Shown: positions 34,889 through 46,800 of the stretch, piece after piece | How the letters are laid out: every line of letters starts with the position of its first letter | Numbering within the stretch: the first letter of the stretch is position 1 | Source: Pterobdella sp. o SKG-2022 | Lineage: Eukaryota > Annelida > Clitellata > Hirudinida > Piscicolidae | Length of the DNA: 64,000 nucleotides | Direction: 5' to 3' | Assembly: GCA_964035795.1 (NCBI GenBank) | Contig: OZ038320.1 | Location: 14,370,030 to 14,434,029 of the forward strand | Translations under genes and position numbers: made by a program | The notes under the pieces: generated by a model | The model's input: the letters and a program-made list of their open reading frames with translations, nothing else | Databases searched by the model: none | Told to the model about the DNA's origin: nothing

Positions 34889-37427
34889 GGAAAAGATGCA
34901 GACATCAGCAGCGACCTTCGTCTTATAGTTGCCTCGATCCAGCTTAAACTAAGAAGTAAAAAAAAACACACAAATCAAAGCGCTTTAATATACAAAAATT
35001 CCAAGATAAAAAGTTACAGAATTTTTCCACCATTCGAGTAAAACCTCGATTACAAGCATTGCAAGAAGTCGAAAATAAAAAAAACAGCAAGGAAATCGAC
35101 ACTATGAAATAGTACCAGTTTATTCAAAAAGCTTTAAAACTGTTTAACACAAAAAATGATAACCAAAGCACGTTTTGTTTTAAACAGGTATTTGGGAGAT
35201 AATAGACGCCAAACTTACTTTTTAAGTAACTAAAAAAAGTTATTAGATATGTTTGAGCAACGGCTGAAAAAAAGCAAATAACAAGTAAAAAAGGATGTTA
35301 CAAGATACCGACGATTTTTTGCAGTTAATATCACATCAAAAACAGAAGCAGCAGCAAAATGAGATCATGGAAAAAAATACATATGTGTATATAGATATAT
35401 ATATTTGTCCATGCCTTCCTCGATCAAATTAGCAACTCCGCCAAGGCTACGGTCGTCAGTGGATGTCCAGACTGCCTTATATCGATTCATCTCACTTTTT
35501 ATGTATCCTGCACCTTCAGCCTTTCGTTTGACCTCTTTGGCAGCAAGCAATGTGAACTCGGCGACGATAGAGCGCGTCAGTTACCTCATTAGACCTGCCT
35601 CTGAACGTACCAACATTGATGCTGCCAAGTTTTAGTTTTTTGGTTCTATTTTTATTTAATCTCACACTCCGACTCAGCTCTGCAGAGCTGCATGTGCGCC
35701 CTCTTCATTACACGTCGAAGGTCGGAAAGAACCCTTTTGATCTGTCTATTATTGAATTGCTATGGAATTTTTGTTTTTTTTGGCAAAAGATTTACGAACG
35801 GATGTCCTTCCTGCTTCAACGAACTGATTATCCGATGTTCGACGGCGAGTTAGGTATAGCCGCCAACTGTTGACAGACGCTATACATAACCCACCTACAT
35901 CGCTGAATCCCAGACAGACATGTAGGTTTTTTTAGCCAAACGTCTGATCTTTTGAACGTCTTTCACGATCCGCAAGATGGGATTCAAAAGTGTTTTTATT
36001 AGGCCTGCAAGTCTCTTCTGAAGACTTTTTCCTTATTTTCAAGTGAAAAACTTCTCACTAAGCGAGAAGGAACTTCGTTAATATATATAGCAAAGAAAAA
36101 ATGATTAGTAACTATATTTAATCTAATTTTAATCTAATTTTGAAACTGGTTATTAGCGGCTAGTATCCAGGTAAGTTTTCAAGAAGTTCCTTCTTTCCAT
36201 TTAATTTAAACTTTTCCAGCTAGATTTTCTAGCACCAAGTTTTTTTATGTTTGTTTTTCTTTTGGAGACATCGTAAGTATCTTGTATTTTAAATTTCAGT
36301 TTTTATTCTTCAAAAAATGAGGATTTTAAAGATACTTTATTTTATGTTTGTTTTTGTTTATAAAACTCTGATGAAGCCCATATTTGAGGCAATTGGCGTC
36401 TAGTTTTGTTTCAGATGAAAGATTAATTATAGGTACATTTTGAGTGGGATTATTGTATCTAGGTTTTTAATGCGATTTTAGTTTCGATAATTTTTTGGTT
36501 TTTGTTGGGAGTTGTTTGTGAAGCGGAGAGAATCGAGTATTTTTTTGAAGAATTTTTCTGAAAATAAAACCTGGAATAAGGCGAAGATGGTTGTGAACAT
36601 GGTGATGTTCGTTTTGTTAATATTTTGAACTTCTTGTATGTTCACTGAGTTGCAGCTTTAATATTTTTCGATTTGCATTATACCTATCATTTTCTTGTTT
36701 GAAATGTTCTTTCACCCGTGAATGTAAAATAATCTCCAATTTTTTATTTGAATATTTATGTTCGGCTCAAAAAATTAAAATAAAATGATTAATTATTTTT
36801 GTTGAATAACTTTTTATTTTCAATTTTTCATGAGAAATTTTTGATACATTCATTTTTTTAAAAGACTAAAATTTTCGATAAGTACAACCTTATCATAAAT
36901 CTCTGGTCTTTAGACTAATGAAAATAAAAAGTTATTCAAATAATATAAAAAAAGATACATAAGATGTCTTTAAAAAATTATATTTTTGAATTTCAGTTAT
37001 TTTTGTTGAATATTTTTTATAGTTTATAAAATAAAATTTCGGAAAAAATTTCAATTTTGAACTAATTATGGTTAATAATTGTAAAAAATATTTATTATGC
37101 AGCTGTGATGAGAATGCTTTTATTGAATATAGCTTATTAGATTATTCTTGAAACTCAATTCAAAGTACTTTGTCATTTGAAACTGTCTTCGATCTAGTGG
37201 CCTTTAAGCTTCACATTCAAGCCTGTGCAAAACCGTATTTATAACCTTCATCTTAGGGCCATATGCTCAAAAACAAAACGCCCAGAAATCCATAATCATT
37301 TTTTATTTTTTTCTTTTGTTTTTTTATGCTCTATTATTCAAAAAATAAATTATTTTTAAAAGTTGACATTTAGTATCATCGAGTGGCTAATAGAATGGTG
37401 CGATCTCAAACAATGAATTTATGAACA
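34889..37427. other. Intergenic, repeats and small open frames only
   Basis: A small - strand frame at 35365-35550 (AAKEVKRKAEGAGYIKSEMN, WTSTDDRSLGGVANLI) with a possible upstream continuation to about 35720 (DLRRVMKRAHMQLCRAESE) could be a fragment of a mobile or orphan gene; I do not recognise it. One arm of the hairpin family is at about 36865-36900, followed by AGATACATAAGATGTCT at 36954-36970. Confidence 0.35.
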
Positions 37428-39541
37428 CAGTAACCTCGCTTATGTCGGATTCGTATCAGTCGGATATTCGTTTATCTCGGACTAAATTTATGAAACGTTT
37501 AAATGACTATTAATTCAAATTGAAAATTTGCTCATGAGTCGGATTCTACAAGTCGGATTTTCGCCTATATCGGACAAAATTCATTAGTACATTTACGTAG
37601 ATTTCTGTGCATTTAACCCTGCTTAAGTCGGACGTTCGAAAATTTCCTTTTTTTTTCAAAATTTATTTATTCAATATTTTCAATGTTTTTTTTTTTTTAT
37701 CCAATTTGAGAAAAAATTTTTTTAATTTCTCGACTTTTTATTCTATGCTATGGCTGCTTGGCGGCACTTAGTCGAGACTTGTTTAAAACATCAGTAGGGC
37801 TAATAAAACAACAATCAAATGTAAAATACAGACTAAAACATACGAGAAAAAGTTGCAGATAATCAATTATGTAGATGCCAACAAATCAATGAAGCTGAAA
37901 GATATTGCTGCACATTTTAGTTTGAGTACAAGCACCTTGAGTGACATCATGAAAAACCGAAAAAAAATTTGAAACAGAGTGTGTCAGTCTAGATGCCAGG
38001 GCAACTGCCATTAAAAGAACTCGTACTGTGACTCATCCCGATGTTGACAAAGCAATGATTCTTTGGTTTAGACAAATATCTTTGCGGCCAGATCTTCGAA
38101 TTGATGGATGTATGCTTTTACAACAAGCTAACAAGTTTCGCTTGACAATCCACCCAGATGACACCACACCAATATCCGCCTCATGGATTGACAGATTCAA
38201 AAAGAGATATGACATAGGTTGGTGAGTCAGGCGGAGTGGATACTGAGGTTGTACGTCATTGGAAAGAAGACCAGTTAAATGGAATTTTCTGAGGTACAGG
38301 CCATCTGAGCTTTATAATGCGGATGAGACAGGTCTTTTTTGAAAGCTTCTTTCAGACAACTCTTTTGGTCTTGCAGGGAAAACTTACCATTAGACAAAAC
38401 AGTCAAAAACTAGACTTACTGTATAGGTGAGTGCCAATATGAATTGGTCAAATAAATTGCCTTTATTTTTCATTGGCAAGAGCAAAAGACCACGTGCTTT
38501 CAAAAATGTCTGTACCGATGGAATACACAGCGAACAAAAAAGCATGGATGACAGGAGCATTATTTGAAGATTTGATGAGAAAACTGGACAGGAGAATGCG
38601 ACTTGAAGACCGGCACATAGCCCTTCTTGTGGACAATTGCCCAACTCACCCTTTCATAGAAATGAGCAATGTGGAATTGATTTTTTTGCCACCAAAAACT
38701 ACAAGTGTTACTCAGCCAATGGACGCTGGCATCATAAAGAATCTTAAATTTCACTATCGCTTTATTTTGGCCAACAGACGTCTGGAAACTGCGGATAATG
38801 ACACTTCCTGCTCTTGGGATATATTAGATGCCGTCATTGCCTTTAAGAGAGTCTGGATAAAAGTGACAGCAAACTGTTACATGAATGCTAGCTTCAAGGC
38901 TTCTTAGGAAGCCAATTTGACCCAAACAGTACAAGAAGAGATCTCAACTGCTTCTTTTAGGAACATTTGGGACCGGCTGTCATTAGTTTATGGTGACAGT
39001 GTGTGCCAGCTTGACGACTATCTGACTGTTGATGAGAATGCAGCAACTTCATCCATCATGACAGATGAGGAGATAATCAATGCTGTTCAAAATCTGACAG
39101 AGAATGCTAGTGACAATGACCAAGATGAAAATGAAGAGCAACCAAAAGTTAAACTGGCAAATGCATACTCAGCACTTCGTACACTTTGGATATGCAGATT
39201 CAGAACCATGCCATGGAAGACGTCACAAATCAGTGTGAAAAATTTAACCGAATACTTTAAATGAATGACTCATGAAATTCAATGTTGCAGTTTTAAATTA
39301 ATTTTGGTATACTGAATAAATGCACTATGAAACTCACTGTTATTTCAAAATTAATTTTTTTAATATTTTCATTAGTGAATGAAATACGTTATTGTGGTTC
39401 CAGTATCTCAATAGTCTGAGTGTGATTATAGTCATTATTATTGCTTAACGATGGACATGTTTCGTTGAATAAAGTTTGTCTTCGCCTAACTCGAATTTTT
39501 TTGCTTGGCCCATTTGAATTCGACTTATGCAAGGTTTACTG
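37428..39541 (+). mobile_element. pogo/Tigger-type DNA transposon, degenerate
   Basis: Ends are inverted: CAGTAACCTCGCTTATGTCG at 37428 against CAGTAAACCTTGCATAAGTC read from 39541. A TA follows the right end. The words GTCGGA/TCGGATTCG are repeated near the left end (37447-37630). The interior encodes a broken transposase: an N-terminal helix-turn-helix (YEKKLQIINYVDANKSM, LKDIAAHFSLSTSTLSDIMK), a CENP-B-type second DNA-binding part (RIDGCMLLQQANKF, ISASWIDRFKKRYDI), and a DDD catalytic core with YNADETGLF, ALLVDNCPTHP and TQPMDAGIIKNLK. Stops and frameshifts at about 37969 and 38223 onward make it inactive. Confidence 0.88.
37850..39263 (+). pseudogene. Broken Tigger-like transposase
   Basis: Frames: about 37800-37971 (helix-turn-helix), 38028-38225 (CENP-B-type domain), 38310-38400 (first catalytic Asp in NADETG), 38473-38907 (second and third Asp in VDNCPTH and QPMDAG), 38917-39264 (C-terminal acidic tail ending NLTEYFK and a TGA). 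All three catalytic aspartates are still visible. Known role of the family: cut-and-paste transposition at TA sites. Confidence 0.85.
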
Positions 39542-40648
39542 TAACTTCAAAAATTAATTACAGTTGTTAAATGTTGTTTATTTTTTGAAAACTGTGGTTT
39601 GATGTTTGAAATATATGTTGGAATGTAGCTTTTCATTGTAATTTTTATTGATAAATGTTAGAAAAAATGTAATTATCACTCTATTAATATTTTAGAGTTA
39701 ATTCAAATGGAACATTGGCTTGTGTGAAAAAATATTCAAAGAAAATAAGATGTTCCGGGGTTCATTTTTCCGATTTTTTGAACAAGAGTTTCGTCTTTAT
39801 ATATTCTTCTAACTAGATTAAAAACCTTTTTATAAAGTTCTGATATTTAAAATAGGTGCTTCTACTGTTAAACACGTGAAGTAGTGTCCTTAGGTCAAAG
39901 GCCCTACTATTACTAGACTTCCCATGACTTTAACAAGAATGAAGTAAGTACAATCGGACTGTAGTTAAGAAACTGGTCTAAAAAATTTTATGGTTTCAAG
40001 CGTAGAATAAGATCTTGAAACTTCCTGGGTTAAACATCACTATAATAAACCTCGTAGGTTATTATTATTATTATAAGGCTAATTGTGTGCTTTCGCCGTT
40101 GTAGTAGTGAAATGTATGCACTGAATACCGCCCGATATGCAGCGATGAAGATGTGTTAATATCAATTTGCAGAACTGTTGTGACAAAATTAATTTTCTAA
40201 GTAAACAAAATTTTTGAATAGGAAAAATGTAGATCTGCTTTAAAAAAATTTTTTTTTTGGGTGATTGAAAAATAATTGACAAACTATCAAGAAAGAAGAA
40301 AAGGCAAATATCAAAAAATTTAAAAACCTGATACTATATAGTGAAAATTAAAGTTCAAAAAAAGCATGAAATTTTAAAAGCAAAGTTTGATCCGGAGAAA
40401 TGGATCTTCAAAGATCGAAAAGCAACTCTTCATTTTGGTGTGCATATATAACCATTTTAAATTTAATTTAAATTTTCTTAATTTAATTGTCCTATTAAAA
40501 CTAAAATTTTATAATTTATTCAAAAAAATTAATTAATTGCTAAAATTTTAAATTTTTCTTTGGGTTTTCTTATTTGCTATTTGATAAACTTTTTCTAGTG
40601 GGCTGGTGTTGATCCTTTATCGCTCTAATTCAATGATGGATTTTACGC
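39542..40648. other. Intergenic AT-rich DNA
   Basis: No conserved frame found. KFDPEKWIFKDRKATLHFG can be read at 40384-40440 on the + strand but without support on either side. Confidence 0.4.
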
Positions 40649-41341
40649 TTAATTGCGTGGATCCGGGAAACTTACGCTTTCTGCAAAACTTGGTAGATCT
40701 GAGAAACTTACGCTTTCTCCGAAACTTGGTGGATCTGGCAATTCTGAAACGTCTTCTGTGTTCAAAGTTATTGAGTATTCTCCACTTATATCATCTCGCG
40801 CAGTGTAGAACATATCATCTTCGCTGAGTTGAGAGTTCAGTACATCATTTACAATAGCATCTACAGGAATTCTGGTGTTGAGAATAGCTTGTTTAGGGAC
40901 CCTTGTTTGAGGAAGTATTCCTAGACTTAATGCACGTCGTGGTATTGGCGACATATTTAGTGGTTTTGAAAAGTTATTGTCCCTTATGAATGAATCGGTG
41001 AATATTGGGTCATATATAACATATGGTTCTCCAGGGTGTATAATGGGCTGATAGTCCAAAAGTCCTTTTGTTTCCGAATCTGTTTCGCTAGAATGCATGT
41101 TGGGCTGGAATGCCCTAAGTACTTTTGGCATCTGTTCTGATTTCAGTGCCCTTTTATTCGAAAAAAGTCTTTTTAAAAAATTTTTTTTCTTTCTCTCAAA
41201 AGGAGCCATTTTGATCGAATCATACCTAGGTTCTTGGTCGTCTCTTGAAATAGCAGTTATATCTAAAGGGTTTAATTTTTTAGGCCTTCGTTTCTTAGGA
41301 GTAGAGGTTAAATAATTTCTTTCTTTTTTGAACCAACTCAT
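40649..41341 (-). CDS. Intact 230-codon ORF of unknown function
   Basis: An ATG at 41341 on the - strand opens 230 codons to TAA at 40649, long for such AT-rich DNA. The N-terminal third is very basic (KKRRPKKLNPLDIT, FERKKKNFLKRLFSNKR). The C-terminal third is acidic (LSEDDMFYTARDD) and ends in a repeat: PSFGESVSFSD and PSFAESVSFPD, encoded by two 36-base direct repeats at 40667-40702 and 40703-40738. No signal peptide, membrane span or known domain is visible. I do not recognise the family. It may be a lineage-specific single-exon gene, one exon of a larger gene, or a domesticated mobile-element ORF. Confidence 0.45.
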   Translation of the reverse strand: MSWFKKERNYLTSTPKKRRPKKLNPLDITAISRDDQEPRYDSIKMAPFERKKKNFLKRLFSNKRALKSEQMPKVLRAFQPNMHSSETDSETKGLLDYQPIIHPGEPYVIYDPIFTDSFIRDNNFSKPLNMSPIPRRALSLGILPQTRVPKQAILNTRIPVDAIVNDVLNSQLSEDDMFYTARDDISGEYSITLNTEDVSELPDPPSFGESVSFSDLPSFAESVSFPDPRN

Positions 41342-42714
41342 TTTGTTCAAGATTTTAAATAATTTTTTTTTGATCAAATTTTATATAGATTTTGATCGAA
41401 TTAAATGAAATTTTAAAATATATATTAGTAAAATTTTATTTTTATATTTGAAGTATAAGCGTGAAAAAAATTTCTTAACGACTGTTTAAAGCTTTGTTTT
41501 GTTTGAAGATATTTCATCATGAACTATCAAAAACATTAAACATGAAAGAAATTTCGAAATAAAAATGTTCTCTTTATTCAATTTTAGCCTACTATGAAAT
41601 GAGAAATATAAAAAAACTCTGAAAACTATTTTTTGATTATATACTTTGAAAAAATTCAAATAAATTTTATTTTGAAATAAGCTTTTCTCCATAAGTCTCT
41701 AACCTCAGAGTGATAATTGTGAGATGGCCCACTATAACAGCTCCTGCTGTTGGCAAGCACCTTTTTTCCTCAAAAACAATTTCTTGCAAATCAACATTTT
41801 TTTCCTAATTGTTTTATGACAAGATGCTTTTTTGGTTCAGCATTTCAGCAAGGATCCCATCAAACTTTTTTTACCAATTTTCTGTCAAGGTCCAAATAGA
41901 TGATTCATATCTCAACATCGACTTTACTCCAAATCTGAAAAATTTATTTCCAATCATAACTTTTTAGAAGACGGTTTAAAGCTTTAAAATTTGCCGATTT
42001 TGATGCTTTGACATTTTCGAATGAAAAAATTTAAATTTCTAGGTATAAACTTTTTATATTGCTTGGTTTTATGACATTCAAGCTGTTTTGTGTTTGTTTT
42101 TGTTGATGTAAAATAAAAATCCACTTCTCTAGACTGTAGGAAAGTCAAACCACCCCTACTTGCGTATGCTCGATCAAGTCATCCCAGCCTTCAATTTTAA
42201 TCCTTTTTTGGCACATACTTTAACGCCAAAGATAATACAAAAAAAGTTACCGTACATTAAAACACTCATTCAAGCTCAATAAGCTCTGACAGCTCTAAAA
42301 ATGGGTGAAGTTTAAAACATATTCGATTCTGAAATAAAAATGATATGCTGCTGTTGAAACGTCTAAAAGAGCCCACATGAAGGTTACTTGTTCCTTGCAA
42401 CCGTTCAATGAAAGGTCATTTTTATAAATTATTAGTTTACTTTTATTCATTTTTACAGTTAGACATAAAAAAACTAAAAAAGATTTCCGCTGCGCTTTTT
42501 ATCGCTGAGTTCATAAAATTTGAAACGGGCATTACACGTTTTTTTGATTTCAAGCCTTCATTGAAACACCATTTGGTGGGGTAATTCACAATCTTTCTTT
42601 AAGACCATTGTGATACAAATTTAATGTTATTTTTTAGAATTTTATAAATATCAATACTATGAGTAAGTATATTAAAAACGACTTCTAGTGACGTGAATCA
42701 TATGGTATCATATT
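41342..42714. other. Intergenic AT-rich DNA
   Basis: No conserved frame, long repeat or RNA gene was recognised here. Confidence 0.4.
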
Positions 42715-43281
42715 GCTCGATCACCGACTGCAAGTCTCTTCTCTAGGCCCTCCAAAACCCCTAACTGTACAGACCTCTTTCTAAGCTAATCAACTCAAAA
42801 AGTGCCGCCTTCTTTCCCAAAAACAGGTACTTTTTATTTGGGTACCAGGTCATTGCAATCTCCTCGATAATTACTTTGCAGACGAGCAAACCAAGCCCAG
42901 CTCATCCCTTCTTCAGCCAAACGTTTGGCTAGAAGCTCAAAAGCGTCTTGCAATCATCCGCAGAAGTTGCATACCCCCCCTTCTACCCACCCCGTCTCAT
43001 CTCTCTCAACTCATCCAAACCCAACCCGAAAGAAGAATCACAGCTGTCAAAGGAAGGTCTCATTGACCTCATTTGGATCTGGTTCGGCCACTACTCCGTC
43101 CTCCAGAGATGGCAATATTTGAAAAGGAAGAGCGTAGATGATCGTTACCGTCTCTACGGTGATAACGAAGAATCGTCCGAGCACTTATGACTCAAGTGCT
43201 CTGCACTTCAGTCCGCTCGATACCACCGCCAGATGGGAAACTTTTTTCTAGCGCTTCTGAGAATCATCTTCAGGCGCCTTG
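42715..43281 (+). mobile_element. 3' end of RNase-H-bearing LINE
   Basis: Same family as 58400-59500. Visible words: SITDCKSLL, FIWVPGHCNLLDN, AIIRRSCIPPFYPP, FGHYSVLQRWQYLKRKSVDD, LKCSALQSARYHRQMG and a closing RRLE with a stop at 43279-43281. The RNase H part is broken by frameshifts. Confidence 0.78.
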
Positions 43282-43840
43282 AGTGACTCACCAACATTAA
43301 CTTCATGGACTTGCAAGCACTCTCTTGTTTTATATGAGAGGAGTTTTTCATAATTCTTTTTCAAATTCATTTCAAACGATTTTAACTGGAAATTTTTTAA
43401 TGAAAAGTGGCTTTTTTTCTGAATAAAAGAAAATGTTTTATTCTTTCTTATCTTATATACATTATGAACAATTCGAGATTTTGAAATATTTTTTTAGGGT
43501 AATTTTCACAATTTTAAGAAAGCGTGATTTTTCACTACGCAAGCTACATTTTTTATGCATAGCACCGCAAGATATCATTCACGGCGAAGGCAACATGGCG
43601 ATGACTGCGATGATTGCACTAATCCTGAGCGATGTTTTGAGCCGGCAGCTTGCCTGGTTTGCGGTATATCGTTATTCCTTAACGCATCAAATTCATTTTG
43701 GAGTTTTTTCAGAGCCTATAAAACATTGTTGTGGTGACTTTTTAAAAAGAAAAAAGTCAATACAGTTATTTCATTTTTGGAAAGGATTATAAATATCGGT
43801 ATATTATATACGAAAACTATTGAGATTTCGAAAGCTTATA
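43282..43840. other. CAND1 5' flank with a cysteine-rich open segment
   Basis: The CAND1 promoter and 5' UTR should lie here. At 43562-43663, between an AG and a GTATAT, one + frame reads RRRQHGDDCDDCTNPERC then FEPAACLVCG, richer in GC than its surroundings. It may be an exon of an unrecognised gene or transposon debris. Confidence 0.3.
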
Positions 43841-46800
43841 ATGTCTTGCGCTCTTTTGCACTTGAATAGTTTGTTAGAGAAGATGACTTCTCTTGACAAA
43901 GATTTTCGTTTTATGGCAACTAATGATTTGATGACTGAACTACAAAGAGATTCTATCAAGTTAGACGATGAAATGGAAAGAAAAGTAGTAACGATGCTAT
44001 TAAAACTATTAGAAGATAAAAATGGGGAAGTTCAAAACTTGGCTGTCAAATGTTTAGGAGCGTTAGTTAATAAAGTGGATATTGCTCAATTAGAAACAGT
44101 AGTAGACAATCTTTGTTCAAATATGCAGTCGGAGAAAGAACCTTTGAGGGATATTTCGAGTATAGGTCTGAAAACCGTTATTTCTGTTATTCCACTTTAT
44201 AATAGTCAAGTTGCACCAAATATTTGCAAGCGCATTACAAACCAGTTAATGGCATCAGCAAGTAAACAAGAAGATGTATCTGTGCAACTTGATACTTTGG
44301 ATATTCTTGCTGATCTTCTCGATAGATTTGGAACTTTTCTCACAAGTTTCCATCAAAACATTCAACAAGTTTTACTTCATCAACTTCATAGTCCTCGTTT
44401 GGCAGTAAGAAAAAGAGCTGTTGTGGCTATTTCTCAACTTTCATCATCCTGTTCTGATGCTATCTTTCATGACCTTATTGCATTTTTTGTTAATGGACTT
44501 GATAAAAATGCCTCCTCGACCAAGACTTATATTCAATGTTTGGGGGCAATTACTAGAGAGGTATGCTTGTTCATTTAATGTTGTCAATAACTTATCATGA
44601 AATTATCTTTTGCAGTCTGGGCATAGATTAGGAGAACAATTAGATCAAGTGATAAATTTAGTAATGAGTTATTGCAAGATAGAAAAGTCATCTTCAACTG
44701 AAGAAGAGGATGATGAGTTGAAAGAGTGCTGTATGCAAACATTAGAATCATTGATTCGTCGTTGTCCAAAATATGTCAGTCCTCATCTAGAATCTATCAT
44801 AAATATCTGCCTCAAATTTCTTGTACATGATCCTAATTATTCATATGATGCTTTGGAAGATGAAGATGATGTTAATATGGATTCTGCATCAATTGATGAT
44901 ATTGAAGATGGTGATGAAGAAGATAATGAATCTGATGATTTTACTGATGATGATGATGTTAGCTGGAAAGTTAGAAGAGCTGCTGCCAAGTGTTTGGCTG
45001 CAATCATTTCCACCAGACATGATCTTTTGAATGAGTTCTTCAAAGTAATGTCACCAGTCCTCATAAGCAGGTAGTTTATTTCAATTTAATATAACCTTTT
45101 GTTGAAAAACTAGAAGACAATAGTATACTGTATGTTTCCACATAATGTTTTTCATCAAATATTTAAATAGGTTCAGAGAAAGAGAGGAGAATGTAAAGGC
45201 TGACATATTTGCTACTTACATCATTTTATTACGTCGTACAAGGTCCACTGTTGCAGCCAAAGATAATGATAGCTCAGGAAATTATGATGGTTGCTTAAAG
45301 TTGCTTTCTGATCAAGTTCCAAGCATTGTCAAGTAAACCAATTATTTGCTGCTATTTTTTGAATCTTAGGTCTGGCTTTTATTTTGATCTTAAATAGTGT
45401 ATTTGACAAATAATAATAATGTATTTATGTTGATAATGTGTTTTGAATAAAAATAGTCTGAATAATACAATTGTATGTTTTCCATGTGTTTTTCTTCCAT
45501 TATCAAGCATTTGTGAAACGGTTCACAAGTCCATCAAGTACTTGATAAACATAAAAAATGTTTTATACAACATTTTAGCTTAATAGAAATGTGGTGTTTG
45601 TTTATGTAAAATTGGTAGTTTATGTCTTTTTGAAGTTTCATGCAAGGCTGTTTTTAATAAATAAAATTTCAAACTATTTTTATTTAATGATCATAAATAG
45701 TAATAGATTTTTCAAACTTATTTTATAGATCAGTAAATGGCCTGTTAAGAGAAAAGAGCTTGAAAACTCGACAAAATTGCTTTAGCTTACTATCTGAAGT
45801 AGCCTTGACTCTTCCTTCTGCTTTGAGTAACCATGCACATCTTGTCATCTCCGGAATTAAGGTTATTTTTATATAGCTTGCTATTTTTTCAAAGTTTTAT
45901 AAACAATGTGAAATATTAATTTACATGATAACTCAACAGAATGTCTTAACTGACAAAAATACTAGCGCGACAATGAAAATTGAAGCACTATCATTTGCCC
46001 ATCTTCTTCTTGACAACCAACCTCCCCCAATTTTTCAGCCCCATCTTTCTAATATCTGTCCTTGCGTCATCTCTTGCATATCAGATCCATTTTATAAAAT
46101 TGCTTCTGAAGCTCTTTTGGTTTCTCAGCAGATTGTCAAGGTGTTTGTTTTTATAATAGTTTTTTTTAGTTTGCATCTATGAAATTTTTAAAAATATTTA
46201 ATGACAAAATTATCGTTTTCAGCTTATTCGACCAACTTCTTCTGAATATTCAAGTTATCAATCTGAATCCAACTTCATATACATTGAAAATATTTTTGAT
46301 GCCAGTTTTAAACGTTTGCAAGCAACAGATGTAGACCAGGAAGTCAAAGAAAGAGCCATAACATGTACTGCCCAATGTGTGTGCAATGCTGTGGATTTAA
46401 TTGGTGACAATCGACTCAAGCCATATCTTCCTTTCCTTGTTGATAAACTCAGTAGTGAAACTACTAGACAAGTAGCTGCTAAAGCTATCGCTATGATAGT
46501 TTCATCAAAGCTTGGTAACCCTTTTCCAGTTGAGCTGATCCACACAATGTTGCAGCAATTGAAAACTTTCCTTGGAAGTTCTGTAAGAGAACTGCGTCTG
46601 TGTGGTTTGCATTGTTTAGACTGTATTATGACAAATGGTTGCAAATTGAACTCTTCTCTGGAATCTCCATTCACTGCTATTGTCAAAGCATGTACACCAC
46701 TTATAAATGACTCTGACCTTTATGTAGCTCAAATGGCCATGCAATTACTAATGACATTTTGTAATTATAATCTTACTAGTATTGTACTAGCTGATAAAAG

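Noticed and set aside
44821..45064. Methionine/isoleucine-rich and serine-rich frames over the CAND1 acidic loop.
   Set aside because: Out-of-frame readings of a GAT/GAA-rich coding stretch whose correct frame matches CAND1.
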